DNA of 64,000 bases from Leuctra nigra (taxonomy: Eukaryota; Arthropoda; Insecta; Plecoptera; Leuctridae): assembly GCA_934045905.1 (NCBI GenBank), contig OW203773.1:22927246-22991245 (forward strand). Direction: 5' to 3'. Shown here piece after piece: positions 56,601 through 58,225 of this stretch. The position numbers were made by a program, and so were the translations under genes. The notes beneath the pieces are model-generated. The model was not told where the DNA came from. It saw only the letters and a list, made by a program, of their open reading frames with translations, and ran no database searches. The stretch's first letter is position 1. Each line of letters opens with the position of its first letter.

Positions 56601-57655
56601 TTTTATACAGGGTTTAGTAAAGGTAGCTGTCATATTTTTTCCTAATAGCTTCCGAAGAAAATTGTAGTCTCTAAATGTTTAATTGAATGATATCATTCAC
56701 TTTTTTTTGACAATAAGTGTAAAATATCAAATCGTTTACATGACCTCAATTTTCTAGCTGGATTTTCGAAAAGCATATTCAATCTATAGAAAAATTCAAT
56801 ATCCTTGACGAATCATAAACAGACAAACATAACTAAAAAGTCGTTGTTCATAGCCGGATATGATTAATGTGAAATTCCACAGTCAGAGGCAAATTATTGG
56901 AACCCTCCTTACTATTAGACCGCGACCAAATCCTTCCCACCCACCGTCTTTTATCATCTTCTCCCAATCATAATCATAATCATCACTGCACAAAATCACT
57001 TGAAAAACTGCACAAATAAGTTAAAATTCCTTTGCATCAGATAAGATTTCTGTAATGTTTTCTTCATGTTTGCAATTAATATAGAACTAACGGTGAAAAT
57101 AAATTATTGACATGAAAAATAACTTCGAAAATGTAAAGAAACTACAAAAACTTGTGACTTGTAAATTTTCAATTTTAAAATATGCTTTTAATAGGTACCT
57201 ATCAAGTCTATTAATATATTAGATATTTTGAAGATTGTAACACATTTTCTTTGTATTCTTTTTGTTTAATATCAAGATATATTAAATATTTTGTATACTG
57301 TGATAACTATAGGTAACTGATACATAATTAATATTACAAATTAAAAAAAAAATATATGATGCGACAAAATGTGATTGACACTAACTCGTGGGCGTTCCCG
57401 CATAGATAGTGTGTGCGCCATACGACTTGGCTGGCGTGGACAACCGTCCTACTAGATTATTGAGAAAATATTAATCTTACCTCTATGTTTTCGTATTCTC
57501 TTCATTGCCCTCTTGATTCTGCTATCGTGTTCACGCAGTTTCCTAGTTTGTTTCGTGATCGCTGCATGCTCTCTTAAAGCCGTGTTCAGCAAGGGTCGAT
57601 CTTGTTTATGTTTTGTTGCTCCGGCCGCGATTGAGTCCAGTCCTCTCTCCTCCAT
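14450..57655 (-). CDS. CD36-family class B scavenger receptor (complete gene, ten coding exons)
   Basis: Ten minus-strand exons join without a phase conflict to a 557-residue protein: 57655-57481, 33623-33532, 32489-32329, 28338-28194, 26524-26324, 23563-23349, 23097-22868, 17464-17346, 16413-16288 and 14659-14450. The architecture is that of the CD36 family: short cytosolic N-terminus, first membrane segment, a large ectodomain, second membrane segment and a basic cytosolic tail. All six cysteines that pair in CD36 are present (ACNTL, NMCRT, NSCYC, EACPP, SPCFF). The ectodomain has several N-glycosylation sequons. Such receptors bind lipids, lipoproteins or microbial ligands at the cell surface. 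The first intron is 23.9 kb and contains the whole secreted EF-hand gene cluster on the other strand. The ligand cannot be read from the sequence. Joining the first exon to the rest is an inference from phase and topology. Confidence 0.85.
14690..15320 (-). repeat. Four extra tandem copies of the acceptor and 5' part of the receptor's last exon (about 156-bp period)
   Basis: Acceptor-flanked copies begin at 14815, 14978, 15134 and 15290 (periods 156, 163, 156, 156). Each repeats AVNELPAYILTLLHLLNSTG and QQALIFIFAL. In most copies a TAG follows directly after ...FIFAL, because the copy ends there and joins TGTCCAAGAG. The copy at 14978 instead runs VALVSKSIVAQ to TGA. Use of any of these acceptors would give a receptor cut inside the membrane helix, lacking the basic tail. 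Confidence 0.88.
15553..16246. mobile_element. Inverted-repeat element 'AGCGCTCG' family, copy 1
   Basis: One end is AAGGTGACATAAGCGCTCGACC; the other holds GTCTCCAATCGTATGCAAAA and GAGTGCCTGCAACACG. The same end blocks and interior (AACTTAGGGTTATC, GATTAGATAAAA) recur at 17682, 23113, 36000, 39170, 49322 and 57735. It has no coding frame. A tRNA-like sequence lies inside this copy. Confidence 0.65.
15773..15844 (+). tRNA. tRNA-like sequence (probable tRNA pseudogene or SINE head)
   Basis: A 72-base cloverleaf can be drawn: acceptor GTCCCGA/TCGGGGT, D stem GCTT/AAGC, anticodon stem TAGGG/CCTGA with one mismatch, T stem CTGGG/CCTAG with loop TTCGATT. The anticodon would be GGT (Thr), but position 33 is C instead of T, and wobble pairs are many. 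No CCA is needed in eukaryotes. A decayed or SINE-type copy is more likely than a working gene. Confidence 0.4.
16288..16413 (-). CDS. CD36-family receptor, exon 9
   Basis: Encodes ETGIPLEFHFRVQFNMIAKN, then NMIIPVYWFEI. The TGxPLxxxxRxQxN...IPVxWFE blocks are typical of the membrane-proximal ectodomain. It is 42 codons, phase 0 at both ends, with acceptor TTTTCAG and donor GTAAGT. Confidence 0.95.
17346..17464 (-). CDS. CD36-family receptor, exon 8
   Basis: Encodes MPTGWSQPHFYNADPSLLEA, then VDGLSPDKEKHDTAFIVQP. The PHFYxADPxxxxxVxGLxPxxxxHxTxxxxxP pattern is a core family signature. Acceptor GTCACAG, donor GTAAGT in phase 0. Confidence 0.95.
17682..18170. mobile_element. Inverted-repeat element 'AGCGCTCG' family, copy 2
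   Basis: It starts AAGGTGATACTAGCGCTCGG, continues CCGTTTTAGAAAATTGAGAG, contains AACTTAGGGTTATC twice in opposite orientations, and ends GTCTCCAATCGTATCGCAAA. It is non-coding. Confidence 0.65.
18330..22850 (-). mobile_element. CR1/L2-like non-LTR retrotransposon, defective, with 2A-like motif
   Basis: In minus-strand order: a hydrophobic N-terminal stretch (VVVVLRILLFFLVM), the 2A-like motif GDIELNPGP near 22430, a PHD-like Cys/His cluster (CSNCDVTAHRTC...WLCWGC), an AP-endonuclease domain (LSFNARSLKD, CVCETWL, GDFNLDIDW, SDHMAV), then reverse transcriptase with AFDRVHH, SGVPQGSVLGP and QYADD, and a C-terminal region (18599-18990). The 3' end is an (AAT)n tract near 18331-18352. It is dead: there are frame breaks near 21430 and 20850, a TAA near 18990, and a 790-bp DNA element inserted inside the reverse transcriptase. 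The position of the 5' end is approximate. It lies in an intron of the receptor gene, in the same orientation. Confidence 0.88.
19704..20493. mobile_element. DNA transposon inside the LINE, about 140-bp inverted repeats (Mutator-like)
   Basis: The ends read GCGTATTTCCAAAGTATACC and its reverse complement, and the similarity continues inward for about 140 bases on each side (19704-19843 and 20354-20493). Flanking 9-mers ACGCGGGCG and ATCCGGGCG agree at 7 of 9 positions, as an aged target duplication would. It splits the LINE between ...ILDKVPGAR and VDVLSLDWAKAF. The open frame that starts at 19819 is therefore a chimera of repeat and reverse transcriptase. Confidence 0.8.
22868..23097 (-). 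CDS. CD36-family receptor, exon 7: cysteine-rich region
   Basis: Encodes HLTPEDRFVLYRKNMCRTIP, then YWYKLPEDIFDN and SCYCQPDEEACPPRG, ending VSPCFF. The positions of the five cysteines match the disulphide-forming ones of CD36. Phase 2 start, phase 1 end (G|GTGAGC). A LINE is inserted in the intron immediately downstream. Confidence 0.95.
23113..23222. mobile_element. Fragment of the 'AGCGCTCG' inverted-repeat element
   Basis: AGGTGATACTAGCGCTCAAC and AAGTGGGTGTAACTTTGATA match the terminal part of copies at 15553 and 17682. Confidence 0.6.
23349..23563 (-). CDS. CD36-family receptor, exon 6
   Basis: Encodes MYAEGDNTETMNINDESKTD, then SIDTYNGNPGMDQW and ACNTLRGSATDGIII. The I(D/T)xxNG....W and CN.(I/L)xG(T/S)..DG blocks match the family, including its first ectodomain cysteine. 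The donor inferred is AG|GTCGGT (phase 2), because it alone makes the next exon continue in frame. A stronger-looking GTAAGA lies 24 bases further on, but it would break the frame. The 5' 150 bases are repeated upstream. Confidence 0.85.
23564..24260 (-). repeat. Four extra tandem copies of the acceptor and 5' part of receptor exon 6 (170-bp period)
   Basis: Each 170-bp unit holds a splice acceptor and about 150 bases of exon 6, nearly identical to the true exon. Acceptor-flanked starts lie at 23733, 23903, 24073 and 24243. The copies differ at only a few bases (for example GACCAT/GAGCGT wording around NPGMDQW/NPGVEQW). As 170 is not a multiple of three, reading from one copy into the next shifts frame and soon stops, so at most one copy's acceptor can be used productively. 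The most upstream copy has a different intronic flank (ATCACCGTACAG). Confidence 0.9.
24288..24420. mobile_element. Small palindromic MITE, copy 1
   Basis: GCTATTCTAAATTCCCTTGT at the left faces CACGGAAATTTAGAATCA at the right; inner arms GTGATACGG/CCGTATCA also pair. The same element of about 120 bp is at 32548-32668. Confidence 0.7.
24423..25364. mobile_element. 942-bp inverted-repeat element ('GGGCCCTCATTCACG' ends)
   Basis: The terminal inverted repeat CCCCTGGGCCCTCATTCACG (then TACAT) is matched at the right end by its reverse complement. Subterminal blocks (GGGTAAGCCATGAT..., TTACCCCGGGGTAG) are also related between the two sides. A plus-strand open frame at 24881-25189 has no recognisable domain. 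The superfamily is unknown. Confidence 0.7.
25365..26323. other. No gene seen: AT-rich intron sequence
   Basis: It contains a (TATTTA)n-like block near 25520-25650. Nothing else is supported up to receptor exon 5. Confidence 0.55.
26324..26524 (-). CDS. CD36-family receptor, exon 5
   Basis: Encodes GLASLLADSSMFTK and VSIDEYIWGFEEPLLKLGSK. The (T/S)xDEYIWGFxxPLL block is the family's E(L/Y)LWGYxxP motif. It is 67 codons, phase 0 at both ends, with acceptor GTCGCAG and donor GTAAGA. Confidence 0.95.
26615..27302. mobile_element. Foldback element with about 240-bp arms
   Basis: Left TTCCGCTCGATTGGAGTGCC faces right GGCACTCCAATCGAGCGGAA. Complementarity continues through TTTTCCGCCATATTTTCCAA and ACCAACAATTAAATAA to near 26850 and 27060. 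The centre of about 200 bases is AT-rich and non-coding. Confidence 0.85.
27303..28193. other. No gene seen: AT-rich intron sequence
   Basis: Nothing supported between the foldback element and receptor exon 4. Confidence 0.5.
28194..28338 (-). CDS. CD36-family receptor, exon 4
   Basis: Encodes EYTVNTEPVFNANNTVSYKP and later SRITITNIPLV. The NxTVSY...P....SxxxxxxTxxNIPLV pattern fits the family. Acceptor TTGTTACAG, donor GTAAGT, ending in phase 0. NNT is a glycosylation sequon. Confidence 0.9.
28530..29195. repeat. About 220-bp tandem repeat, three copies
   Basis: The block GGGTAAGTATAAGTAATAGA, with CACCCAGTTACAATTTTCTG and TTGTTACAATTTCCTGATGG, recurs near 28651, 28871 and 29091. Copies are AT-rich and diverged at the edges. 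Confidence 0.75.
29496..31367. mobile_element. Composite repeat with ETS-CRE-like motifs and terminal foldback (copy 2)
   Basis: It has the same start as copy 1 (CTAGTGGAGCGGTCGCTCCA, then CGCCAGCCAAGTCGTAC) and the same terminal foldback (30970-31364). It carries more internal units: CCGGAA(G/A)TGACGTCAT-type motifs near 29941, 30063, 30213, 30334, 30478 and 30600, alternating GGAAGT and GGAAAT. A (TAG)n run lies near 29785. No protein-coding frame is recognised. Confidence 0.65.
31505..31575 (-). other. tRNA-like relic (B-box remnant)
   Basis: On the minus strand ATGGGTTCGAATCCCACTGC is a typical polymerase III B box with stem. The 5' half is too diverged for a cloverleaf. It is probably a SINE or tRNA-pseudogene remnant. 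Confidence 0.35.
31600..32328. other. No gene seen: AT-rich intron sequence
   Basis: No supported feature between the tRNA-like relic and receptor exon 3. Confidence 0.5.
32329..32489 (-). CDS. CD36-family receptor, exon 3
   Basis: Encodes REGSYIFNKWQTPPLPFTTM, then IYVYNVTNAEAFL and RFEELGPFVY. The blocks W..PP.P, YxYNVTNxxxFL and ELGPFVY are diagnostic of the CD36 family near the start of the ectodomain. NVT is a glycosylation sequon. Acceptor CGTCTAG, donor GTGAGT, ending in phase 2. Confidence 0.95.
32548..32668. mobile_element. Small palindromic MITE, copy 2
   Basis: GCTATTCTAAATTTCCCTGT faces ACAAGGGAATTTAGAATA; the central CCGTATCAATTGATACG matches copy 1 at 24288. Confidence 0.7.
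33532..33623 (-). CDS. CD36-family receptor, exon 2: first transmembrane segment
   Basis: Acceptor GTTTCAG, 92 nt, donor GTAAGA. It encodes LLSLAGIGVIFIFLATAIFF followed by LNPVEIAGNM: one hydrophobic helix, then the start of the ectodomain. It starts in phase 1 and ends in phase 0. Confidence 0.8.
33624..34345. other. No gene seen: start of the receptor's first intron
   Basis: AT-rich sequence with short frames on both strands and no recognised feature. Confidence 0.5.
34346..34660. repeat. Dispersed repeat shared with 52005-52340
   Basis: AACGTGTGCTATTTTAAAAG, TTTCCCTATACCTCCTGTGT and GACATTCTATTAGG occur in the same order at both places. A weaker match to CTCCTGTGTTAAA lies near 26137. 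Confidence 0.65.
34746..34761 (+). promoter_or_regulatory. Shared upstream motif of the secreted-protein cluster (unit 1)
   Basis: GATTATTGAACGTGTGC lies upstream of the leader exon ending at 34914. Related copies precede the other units at 38213, 41290, 44529, 45442 and 50731. The function is inferred from position and recurrence only. Confidence 0.4.
34885..34914 (+). other. Noncoding leader exon, unit 1 (donor end)
   Basis: It ends CAGTCTTGAG|GTAAGTACAT. The same donor context (TTGAG or TCAAG before GTAAGT, then a TTCTAC...AAGTATT-like block) occurs before units 3, 4 and 6. The start is approximate. Confidence 0.45.
35195..35285 (+). mobile_element. Decayed SINE in the leader intron of unit 1
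   Basis: AATAGGCCACGATTG, TTCATCCTACC and TCATCATTATCTC follow the order of the intact SINE at 44977. It lies between leader and signal exons, as in units 3 and 4. Confidence 0.5.
35569..37203 (+). CDS. Cluster unit 1: secreted Thr/Pro-rich repeat protein with many N-glycosylation sites
   Basis: Exons: 35569-35620 (start codon and signal peptide MAAFKLVAAVLLMAVCA plus one base) and 36650-37203 (rest, TAA). The splice is phase 1 (GTAAGA...TTTCCAG). The 201-residue product has no fold I recognise. After VTSDPENTTTKPDG come 11 units of about 14 residues, type ELNGTDTKPDGTIP, each with an NGT sequon, then a basic segment KPKRKPR and a short tail LCPGAGSPTCD with two Cys. A secreted, heavily glycosylated, extended protein is inferred. 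An AATAAA lies near 37342. The intron carries a Helitron-like end and an 'AGCGCTCG' element, as in unit 2. The long minus-strand frame across the repeat is a by-product. Confidence 0.75.
35697..35741 (+). mobile_element. Decayed Helitron-like 3' end in unit 1 intron
   Basis: GTGCTCTCTTATCAACGCC, then AGAGCGTTTTCCTAT, correspond to the copy in unit 2 at 38808, but the terminal CTAG is changed. Its place, soon after the signal exon, is the same as in unit 2. Confidence 0.45.
36000..36632. mobile_element. 'AGCGCTCG' inverted-repeat element in unit 1 intron
   Basis: It contains ACGATTGGAGCCAAAATTTG, GATTAGATAAAA, TCAGACTGATCATGTGAACA and ends GGCCGAGCGCTATCCTCA, just before the acceptor at 36649. 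The same end is found at the same place in unit 2 (39170-39310). Confidence 0.6.
37640..37745 (+). mobile_element. Decayed SINE upstream of unit 2
   Basis: AATGCTGAGAAGGTTACCTA, ACTAATAGGCCACGACCGCC and CATCATCTCCCAATCATC match the body of the SINE at 44977. The tRNA-like head is missing. Confidence 0.7.
38213..38228 (+). promoter_or_regulatory. Shared upstream motif (unit 2)
   Basis: GATTAAGAACGTGTGT precedes unit 2. The leader donor of this unit may have decayed: the aligned place near 38380 reads TTTGAG|GCAATTG. Confidence 0.4.
38589..39564 (+). CDS. Cluster unit 2: small secreted Thr/Pro-rich protein
   Basis: Exons 38589-38640 (signal peptide MSAFQILAASLLLVSSF plus one base) and 39338-39564 (TGA), phase 1, donor GTAAGT, acceptor TTTTCAG: 92 residues. 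The mature part begins VTSDHGNTTNEP, close to unit 1, has short TTIPEGM/TTIPNGT repeats with NGT and NNT sequons, then a basic stretch KKLKRKVLKF and a tail YCGIDGSKCL with two Cys, like the tail of unit 1. The 3' UTR also resembles that of unit 1 (AATAAA, then TGTGAATGCTGG). It is a paralogue with fewer repeats. Function is unknown. Confidence 0.7.
38808..38848 (+). mobile_element. Helitron-like 3' end in unit 2 intron
   Basis: GTGCTCGCTTATC, then the hairpin AACGC-GTTACACAGA-GCGTT, then TTCCTAG followed by T. A short hairpin just before CTAG|T is the usual form of Helitron 3' termini. Similar ends lie at 41248, 54570 and, on the minus strand, 60705. Confidence 0.55.
39170..39312. mobile_element. 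'AGCGCTCG' element fragment in unit 2 intron
   Basis: It contains TACAATCAGACTGATCATGT and ends TCCGGCGCTAGTGCCATCCT directly before the acceptor, matching its position in unit 1. Confidence 0.6.
39808..39965. repeat. Single arm of the 'CAGCCAAGTCT' foldback family
   Basis: AAAACACTTCGTGTATAAAC, then GGCAGCCAAGTCTGTTCC and TTGGCCAAGCCAAAACTTTA correspond to the left arm of the foldbacks at 10364 and 30970. The right arm is missing. Confidence 0.6.
40177..40556 (+). mobile_element. GC-rich retroelement 3' end, second copy
   Basis: CTGCCACCTTGACGCGGTGG, CTCGAGATGGTGATCCCCCT and GTGCGCAATATAACCTCGTC match the split copy at 4524-5745 in order. The tail is ACTACTCTAATCTAATCT. The GC-rich open frames on both strands are not genes. 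Confidence 0.7.
40627..41205. mobile_element. PIF/Harbinger-like non-autonomous element
   Basis: Long inverted ends: AGGCCCATGCACAATTGACA at the left, and its near-exact reverse complement ending GGATGGGCCT at the right, continuing inward through CGCAGCCGCAACCCGTAA. TTA flanks both sides (40624-40626 and 41206-41208). A TTA target duplication fits PIF/Harbinger. It is 579 bp and non-coding. Confidence 0.75.
41248..41288 (+). mobile_element. Helitron-like 3' end before unit 3
   Basis: GTGCTCGCTCACCAACGCGC, then TACACTGAGCGTTTTCCTAG followed by T. It is preceded by TAGATGTTGCATGTATCT, as in the minus-strand copy at 60705-60773. Confidence 0.55.
41290..41305 (+). promoter_or_regulatory. Shared upstream motif (unit 3)
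   Basis: GATTAAGAACGTGTGT, identical to the copy before unit 2. It lies directly after the Helitron-like end and 143 bases before the leader donor at 41433. Confidence 0.4.
41406..41432 (+). other. Noncoding leader exon, unit 3 (donor end)
   Basis: ATTCCATTTCTGAGGGAAGT, then GTTGAG|GTAAGTACATAC. The GATTCCATTTCTG wording recurs before units 4 and 6. TTTTAG just upstream could itself be an acceptor, so the true start is uncertain. Confidence 0.45.
41655..41795 (+). mobile_element. Decayed SINE in the leader intron of unit 3
   Basis: ACAGGCCACAGCCGCCTCCT, TTCCAATCATCATCATAATC, CATCCGTCGCCATTAGCCTC and GCTGCAGAACAGTGCGACG match the SINE at 44977. The tRNA head is absent. Confidence 0.75.
42436..44051 (+). 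CDS. Cluster unit 3: secreted two-EF-hand protein with Lys/Pro-rich tail
   Basis: Exons 42436-42487 (signal MTSFKLQAAVLLLAVCV plus one base) and 43477-44051 (TAA); phase 1; 208 residues. The donor is GCAAGT, so this would be a GC-AG intron. The mature part begins GANSTEKTTRKPAVTSKP, which echoes the Thr/Lys/Pro start of units 1 and 2. Two canonical EF-hand loops follow: DTNKDGRIGIDE and DLDKNGFIDDGE, with all calcium-ligating positions kept. Then come Lys-rich repeats (KTDPKKDPKEGKLDPKK) and a two-Cys tail KCPPNVPPNECF. It is thus intermediate between the Thr/Pro-rich and the EF-hand members. A calcium-binding secreted protein is inferred; its partner is unknown. Confidence 0.8.
44529..44544 (+). 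promoter_or_regulatory. Shared upstream motif (unit 4, distal copy)
   Basis: GATTACGAACGTGTCT, followed near 44681 by GATTCCATTCCTGTT|GTAAGT, a possible second leader exon. It is either an alternative promoter of unit 4 or the remnant of a lost unit. Confidence 0.35.
44977..45258 (+). mobile_element. tRNA-derived SINE, full-length (plus strand)
   Basis: The head has A-box-like GGCTGAGTGGTAAAGCTCT and B box GGGTTCGATTCCCG. The body has GACAGGCAAATGCTGGGAAG, TAATAGGCCACGACCGCC and CATCCGTCGCCATTAGCCTC, and it ends GTGCGACGTTAAGCCC plus an A-rich tail. Two other full copies are on the minus strand at 47481 and 60915. Confidence 0.9.
45375..45623 (+). promoter_or_regulatory. Conserved upstream block and leader exon of unit 4
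   Basis: About 215 bases are shared with 50640-50903 upstream of unit 6: AAGGCAATTTTACTACCATA, AACTTTATGCTGATTAATAA and TTTTATGATAATTATAATGA, in order, ending at TGTCAAG|GTAAGTCCAC. It contains the shared motif GATTAATAAACGTGTC (45442). Its position and conservation suggest promoter plus noncoding exon; no TATA box is clear. Confidence 0.5.
45855..45928. repeat. Perfect 24-bp-arm hairpin (unit 4 leader intron)
   Basis: GCATTTGTCGGGCACGAAAA (then CGCT) and its exact reverse complement are separated by a 26-base loop ACGTCGCTCGTCC...CACGG. A slightly decayed copy sits at the same place in unit 6 (51161-51231). Confidence 0.85.
46142..47385 (+). CDS. Cluster unit 4: secreted EF-hand protein with one intact calcium loop
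   Basis: Exons 46142-46193 (signal MATFKLLAATLLITVCV plus one base) and 47006-47385 (TAG); phase 1; 143 residues. A second AG seven bases further in (TTTCCAG) would shift the frame, so the first acceptor is chosen. The mature part begins VSSALEKPTKKPGN. The first EF loop is lost (EEKKEKKIALDE lacks the Asp ligands); the second, DLNKNGFIEIDE, is canonical. A Lys/Pro-rich tail (KPPKKEGKPGPKDPEDIFF) follows and there is no Cys pair. A SINE lies in the 3' flank. A further mature exon at 48733 has no signal exon of its own and could share this one. Confidence 0.8.
47481..47760 (-). mobile_element. tRNA-derived SINE, full-length (minus strand)
   Basis: Reverse complement of the 44977 family: it ends at the head with GTAACGCTCTGAACTTGTAT and the B box CGGGTTCGATTCCCG, and its tail is a T-rich run near 47481. 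It lies about 100 bases after the unit 4 stop codon. Confidence 0.9.
48733..49070 (+). CDS. Cluster mature-protein exon without its own signal exon (unit 5)
   Basis: After TTTTGCAG the exon opens in phase 1 with TTTCCAGTGCC, exactly as in unit 4, and codes for SSAPKKTTEDFGK... through to TAA at 49070. The first EF loop is degenerate (EAKKDKKIAVDG), the second DLDKDGFISEEE is canonical. The tail is GVTHDPHAGRAGGTAA, of the same type as the exon at 55881. A polyadenylation-like AATAAA lies near 49268. I see no signal-peptide exon between 47385 and 48732. It may be an alternative last exon used with the signal exon at 46142 (the junction codon would be GTT), or an orphan duplicate. Confidence 0.65.
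49322..49770. mobile_element. 'AGCGCTCG' family element, diverged copy
   Basis: GGATGCGATTGGAGACAAAA, AATCACGATTAGAT and CAAACTTAGGGTTATC follow the interior of the family. A T-rich insertion interrupts it near 49430-49520. Confidence 0.5.
49771..50635. other. No gene seen
   Basis: AT-rich sequence between the repeat and the conserved upstream block of unit 6. No exon or element could be supported. Confidence 0.5.
50640..50903 (+). promoter_or_regulatory. Conserved upstream block and leader exon of unit 6
   Basis: Paralogous to 45375-45623 (AACTTTATGCTGATTAATAA, TTTTATGATAATTATAATGA). It contains the shared motif as GATTAATAAACGCGTA at 50731 and ends GTGTCAAG|GTAAGTCCAC. Confidence 0.5.
51161..51231. 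repeat. Hairpin copy in the unit 6 leader intron
   Basis: GCATTTGTCGGGCACGAAAA and CGTTCGTGCCCGACAAATG remain complementary apart from a two-base deletion. It is followed by the same flank (ACTATATTTCCATA, CCGAGAC) as in unit 4. Confidence 0.8.
51429..52845 (+). CDS. Cluster unit 6: secreted two-EF-hand protein
   Basis: Exons 51429-51480 (signal MATFKLLAVVLLIAACV plus one base) and 52466-52845 (TAA); phase 1, donor GTAAGT, acceptor TTCACAG; 143 residues, the same length as unit 4. The mature part begins ISSPLWKPPEISD. Loops DANKDKRIGVTE (sixth-position Gly replaced by Lys, so possibly weakened) and DLDKNGFIEKEE (canonical) are separated by a helix MKNMKKLVDQKLAKK shared with units 7 and 8. 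The tail KPPKRKVKPGPKDQPPKEGK is Lys/Pro-rich. It is the closest relative of unit 4 in promoter, leader and signal exon. Two further mature exons downstream lack signal exons. Confidence 0.8.
52005..52340. repeat. Dispersed repeat shared with 34346-34660
   Basis: TTCTCGTGTCTAGATTTTGA, ACGTGTGCTATTTTAAAAGT and TTTCCCTATACCTCCTGTGT lie in the same order as in the first copy. It lies within the unit 6 intron, and the first copy upstream of unit 1. Confidence 0.65.
53694..54007 (+). CDS. Cluster mature-protein exon without its own signal exon (unit 7)
   Basis: Acceptor TTTTTTTCAG, then a phase-1 start (AC AAG AAG) giving KKKQWAKIIQVLDTNKDGRI and a stop at 54007. Both EF loops, DTNKDGRIGLIE and DLDKDGFIAKDE, are canonical. 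The tail VEEVAPVPTEEPKKGKTYYQ is shorter and less basic than in unit 6. The exon starts about where the first EF helix starts, so the N-terminal SSxLxKP segment of units 4-6 is absent. No signal exon is seen between 52846 and 53693. It would join the 51429 signal exon in frame as an alternative last exon. Confidence 0.65.
54078..54610 (+). mobile_element. Candidate non-autonomous Helitron
   Basis: The 3' end is clear in form: GTGCTCGCTTATCAACGCGT, TACACCAAGCGTTTTCCTAG followed by T. A possible 5' end, A|TCGGATGATTTTCAAGC, lies 533 bases upstream. It contains GAGCGAGCGTCTCC and TTTTCGCTCGAATATCTG. The 5' boundary is a guess; the 3' boundary is better supported. Confidence 0.4.
54611..55545. 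other. No gene seen: AT-rich spacer
   Basis: A strongly AT-rich block lies near 55000-55130. Short frames have no supporting features. Confidence 0.5.
55550..55640 (+). pseudogene. Remnant of a cluster 3' UTR (lost unit)
   Basis: CTAATCAATAGAAGG, then CCGAATAGATGCATTTAAT and AATAAA resemble the segment just after the unit 6 stop (CCAATAGAAAC, GGATAGATGCATTTTATGG). No matching mature exon precedes it, so a further unit may have been deleted here. Confidence 0.4.
55881..56173 (+). CDS. Cluster mature-protein exon without its own signal exon (unit 8)
   Basis: Acceptor TTTTTTTCAG, phase-1 start, then NKKQWAKIIEVLDTNKDGRI and a stop at 56173. Loops DTNKDGRIGLIE and DLNKDGFIAKEE are both canonical. 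The tail KKGVIQKTHAVGGTGA resembles the tail of the exon at 48733, and the 3' UTRs of these two are also alike (AATCCTTAATTGTT, then ATGAATCCTGACAAATG or its counterpart). AATAAA is near 56353. Like units 5 and 7 it lacks a nearby signal exon. Confidence 0.65.
56870..57000 (+). mobile_element. Decayed SINE after unit 8
   Basis: AGAGGCAAATTATTGGAACC, TATTAGACCGCGACC and TCTTCTCCCAATCATAATCA follow the SINE body order. Confidence 0.55.
57390..57460 (-). repeat. Solo terminal fragment of the composite repeat
   Basis: TACGACTTGGCTGGCGTGGA, then CAACCGTCCTACTAGA, is the reverse complement, with changes, of the start of the composite elements at 9433 and 29496. Confidence 0.55.
57481..57655 (-). 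CDS. CD36-family receptor, exon 1: cytosolic N-terminus
   Basis: The start chosen is the ATG at 57655, the first Met in unique sequence; upstream bases belong to a repeat beginning near 57735. The 58 codons give MEERGLDSIAAGATKHK... ending in the basic stretch RIKRAMKRIRKHR, then G|GTAAG in phase 1. The next receptor exon starts in the matching phase with a hydrophobic segment, and basic residues just before a membrane helix fit a cytosolic N-terminus. It has no family motif of its own, so the assignment depends on phase, donor quality and topology. It could instead belong to an unrelated minus-strand gene. Confidence 0.6.
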
Positions 57656-57734
57656 TATCTGGATTAATATCTTCCCGTACGCTGCAATCAGAACAATATA
57701 TCTCAGAGGTAGAAGGACGGGAGATCGTTTTCTA

Positions 57735-58225
57735 GGTTTTAAGGTAGTGTCCAGCGCGAGCGATTTTGCCGATTTGCAGGCACTCTTTTTGGATACGATT
57801 GGAGACAAAATATGGGTTGAAATTTGAATCATGATTAGATAAAATACAAAGTTAAGGTAATTACTTGGTAAATTTTTAAATTATAGTTCTGTTAAGTAGT
57901 AATAGTAGTTATAAGTTGAATTTTGCTGAACAATTTTTTATTTTCTTGTCTCGTTGTGTGCCGTATGAAATGTAATTTAAAAAATGTGGCAAGTGGTAAC
58001 CCTAAGTTTGTCTTTTATTTAATCACAATTAAAATTTGATGTCAATTGATTCACGGGTTTGGTCTCCAATCGTATCGGAATTTTATAGTTTTTAGCGGTT
58101 TGTTGAATAACCGGTGCTTATAATTAACTAGGCACGTAGCAAAATTGAAAATGTGCTACTAATATACAGTCAGACTGATCATGTGAGCATCCAAACAAAT
58201 TTACACTCACTTATGAAACAATACA
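57735..58225. mobile_element. 'AGCGCTCG' family element next to receptor exon 1
   Basis: It starts TTAAGGTAGTGTCCAGCGCG and includes GATACGATTGGAGACAAAAT, CCTAAGTTTGTCTTTTATTT and GTCAGACTGATCATGTGAGC. It begins about 80 bases upstream of the proposed start codon of the receptor. Confidence 0.6.

Noticed and set aside
57452..57832. A 126-codon single-exon gene starting at 57832
   Set aside because: The part above about 57735 belongs to a dispersed repeat. The supported part is 57481-57655, which has a good phase-1 donor fitting the receptor.
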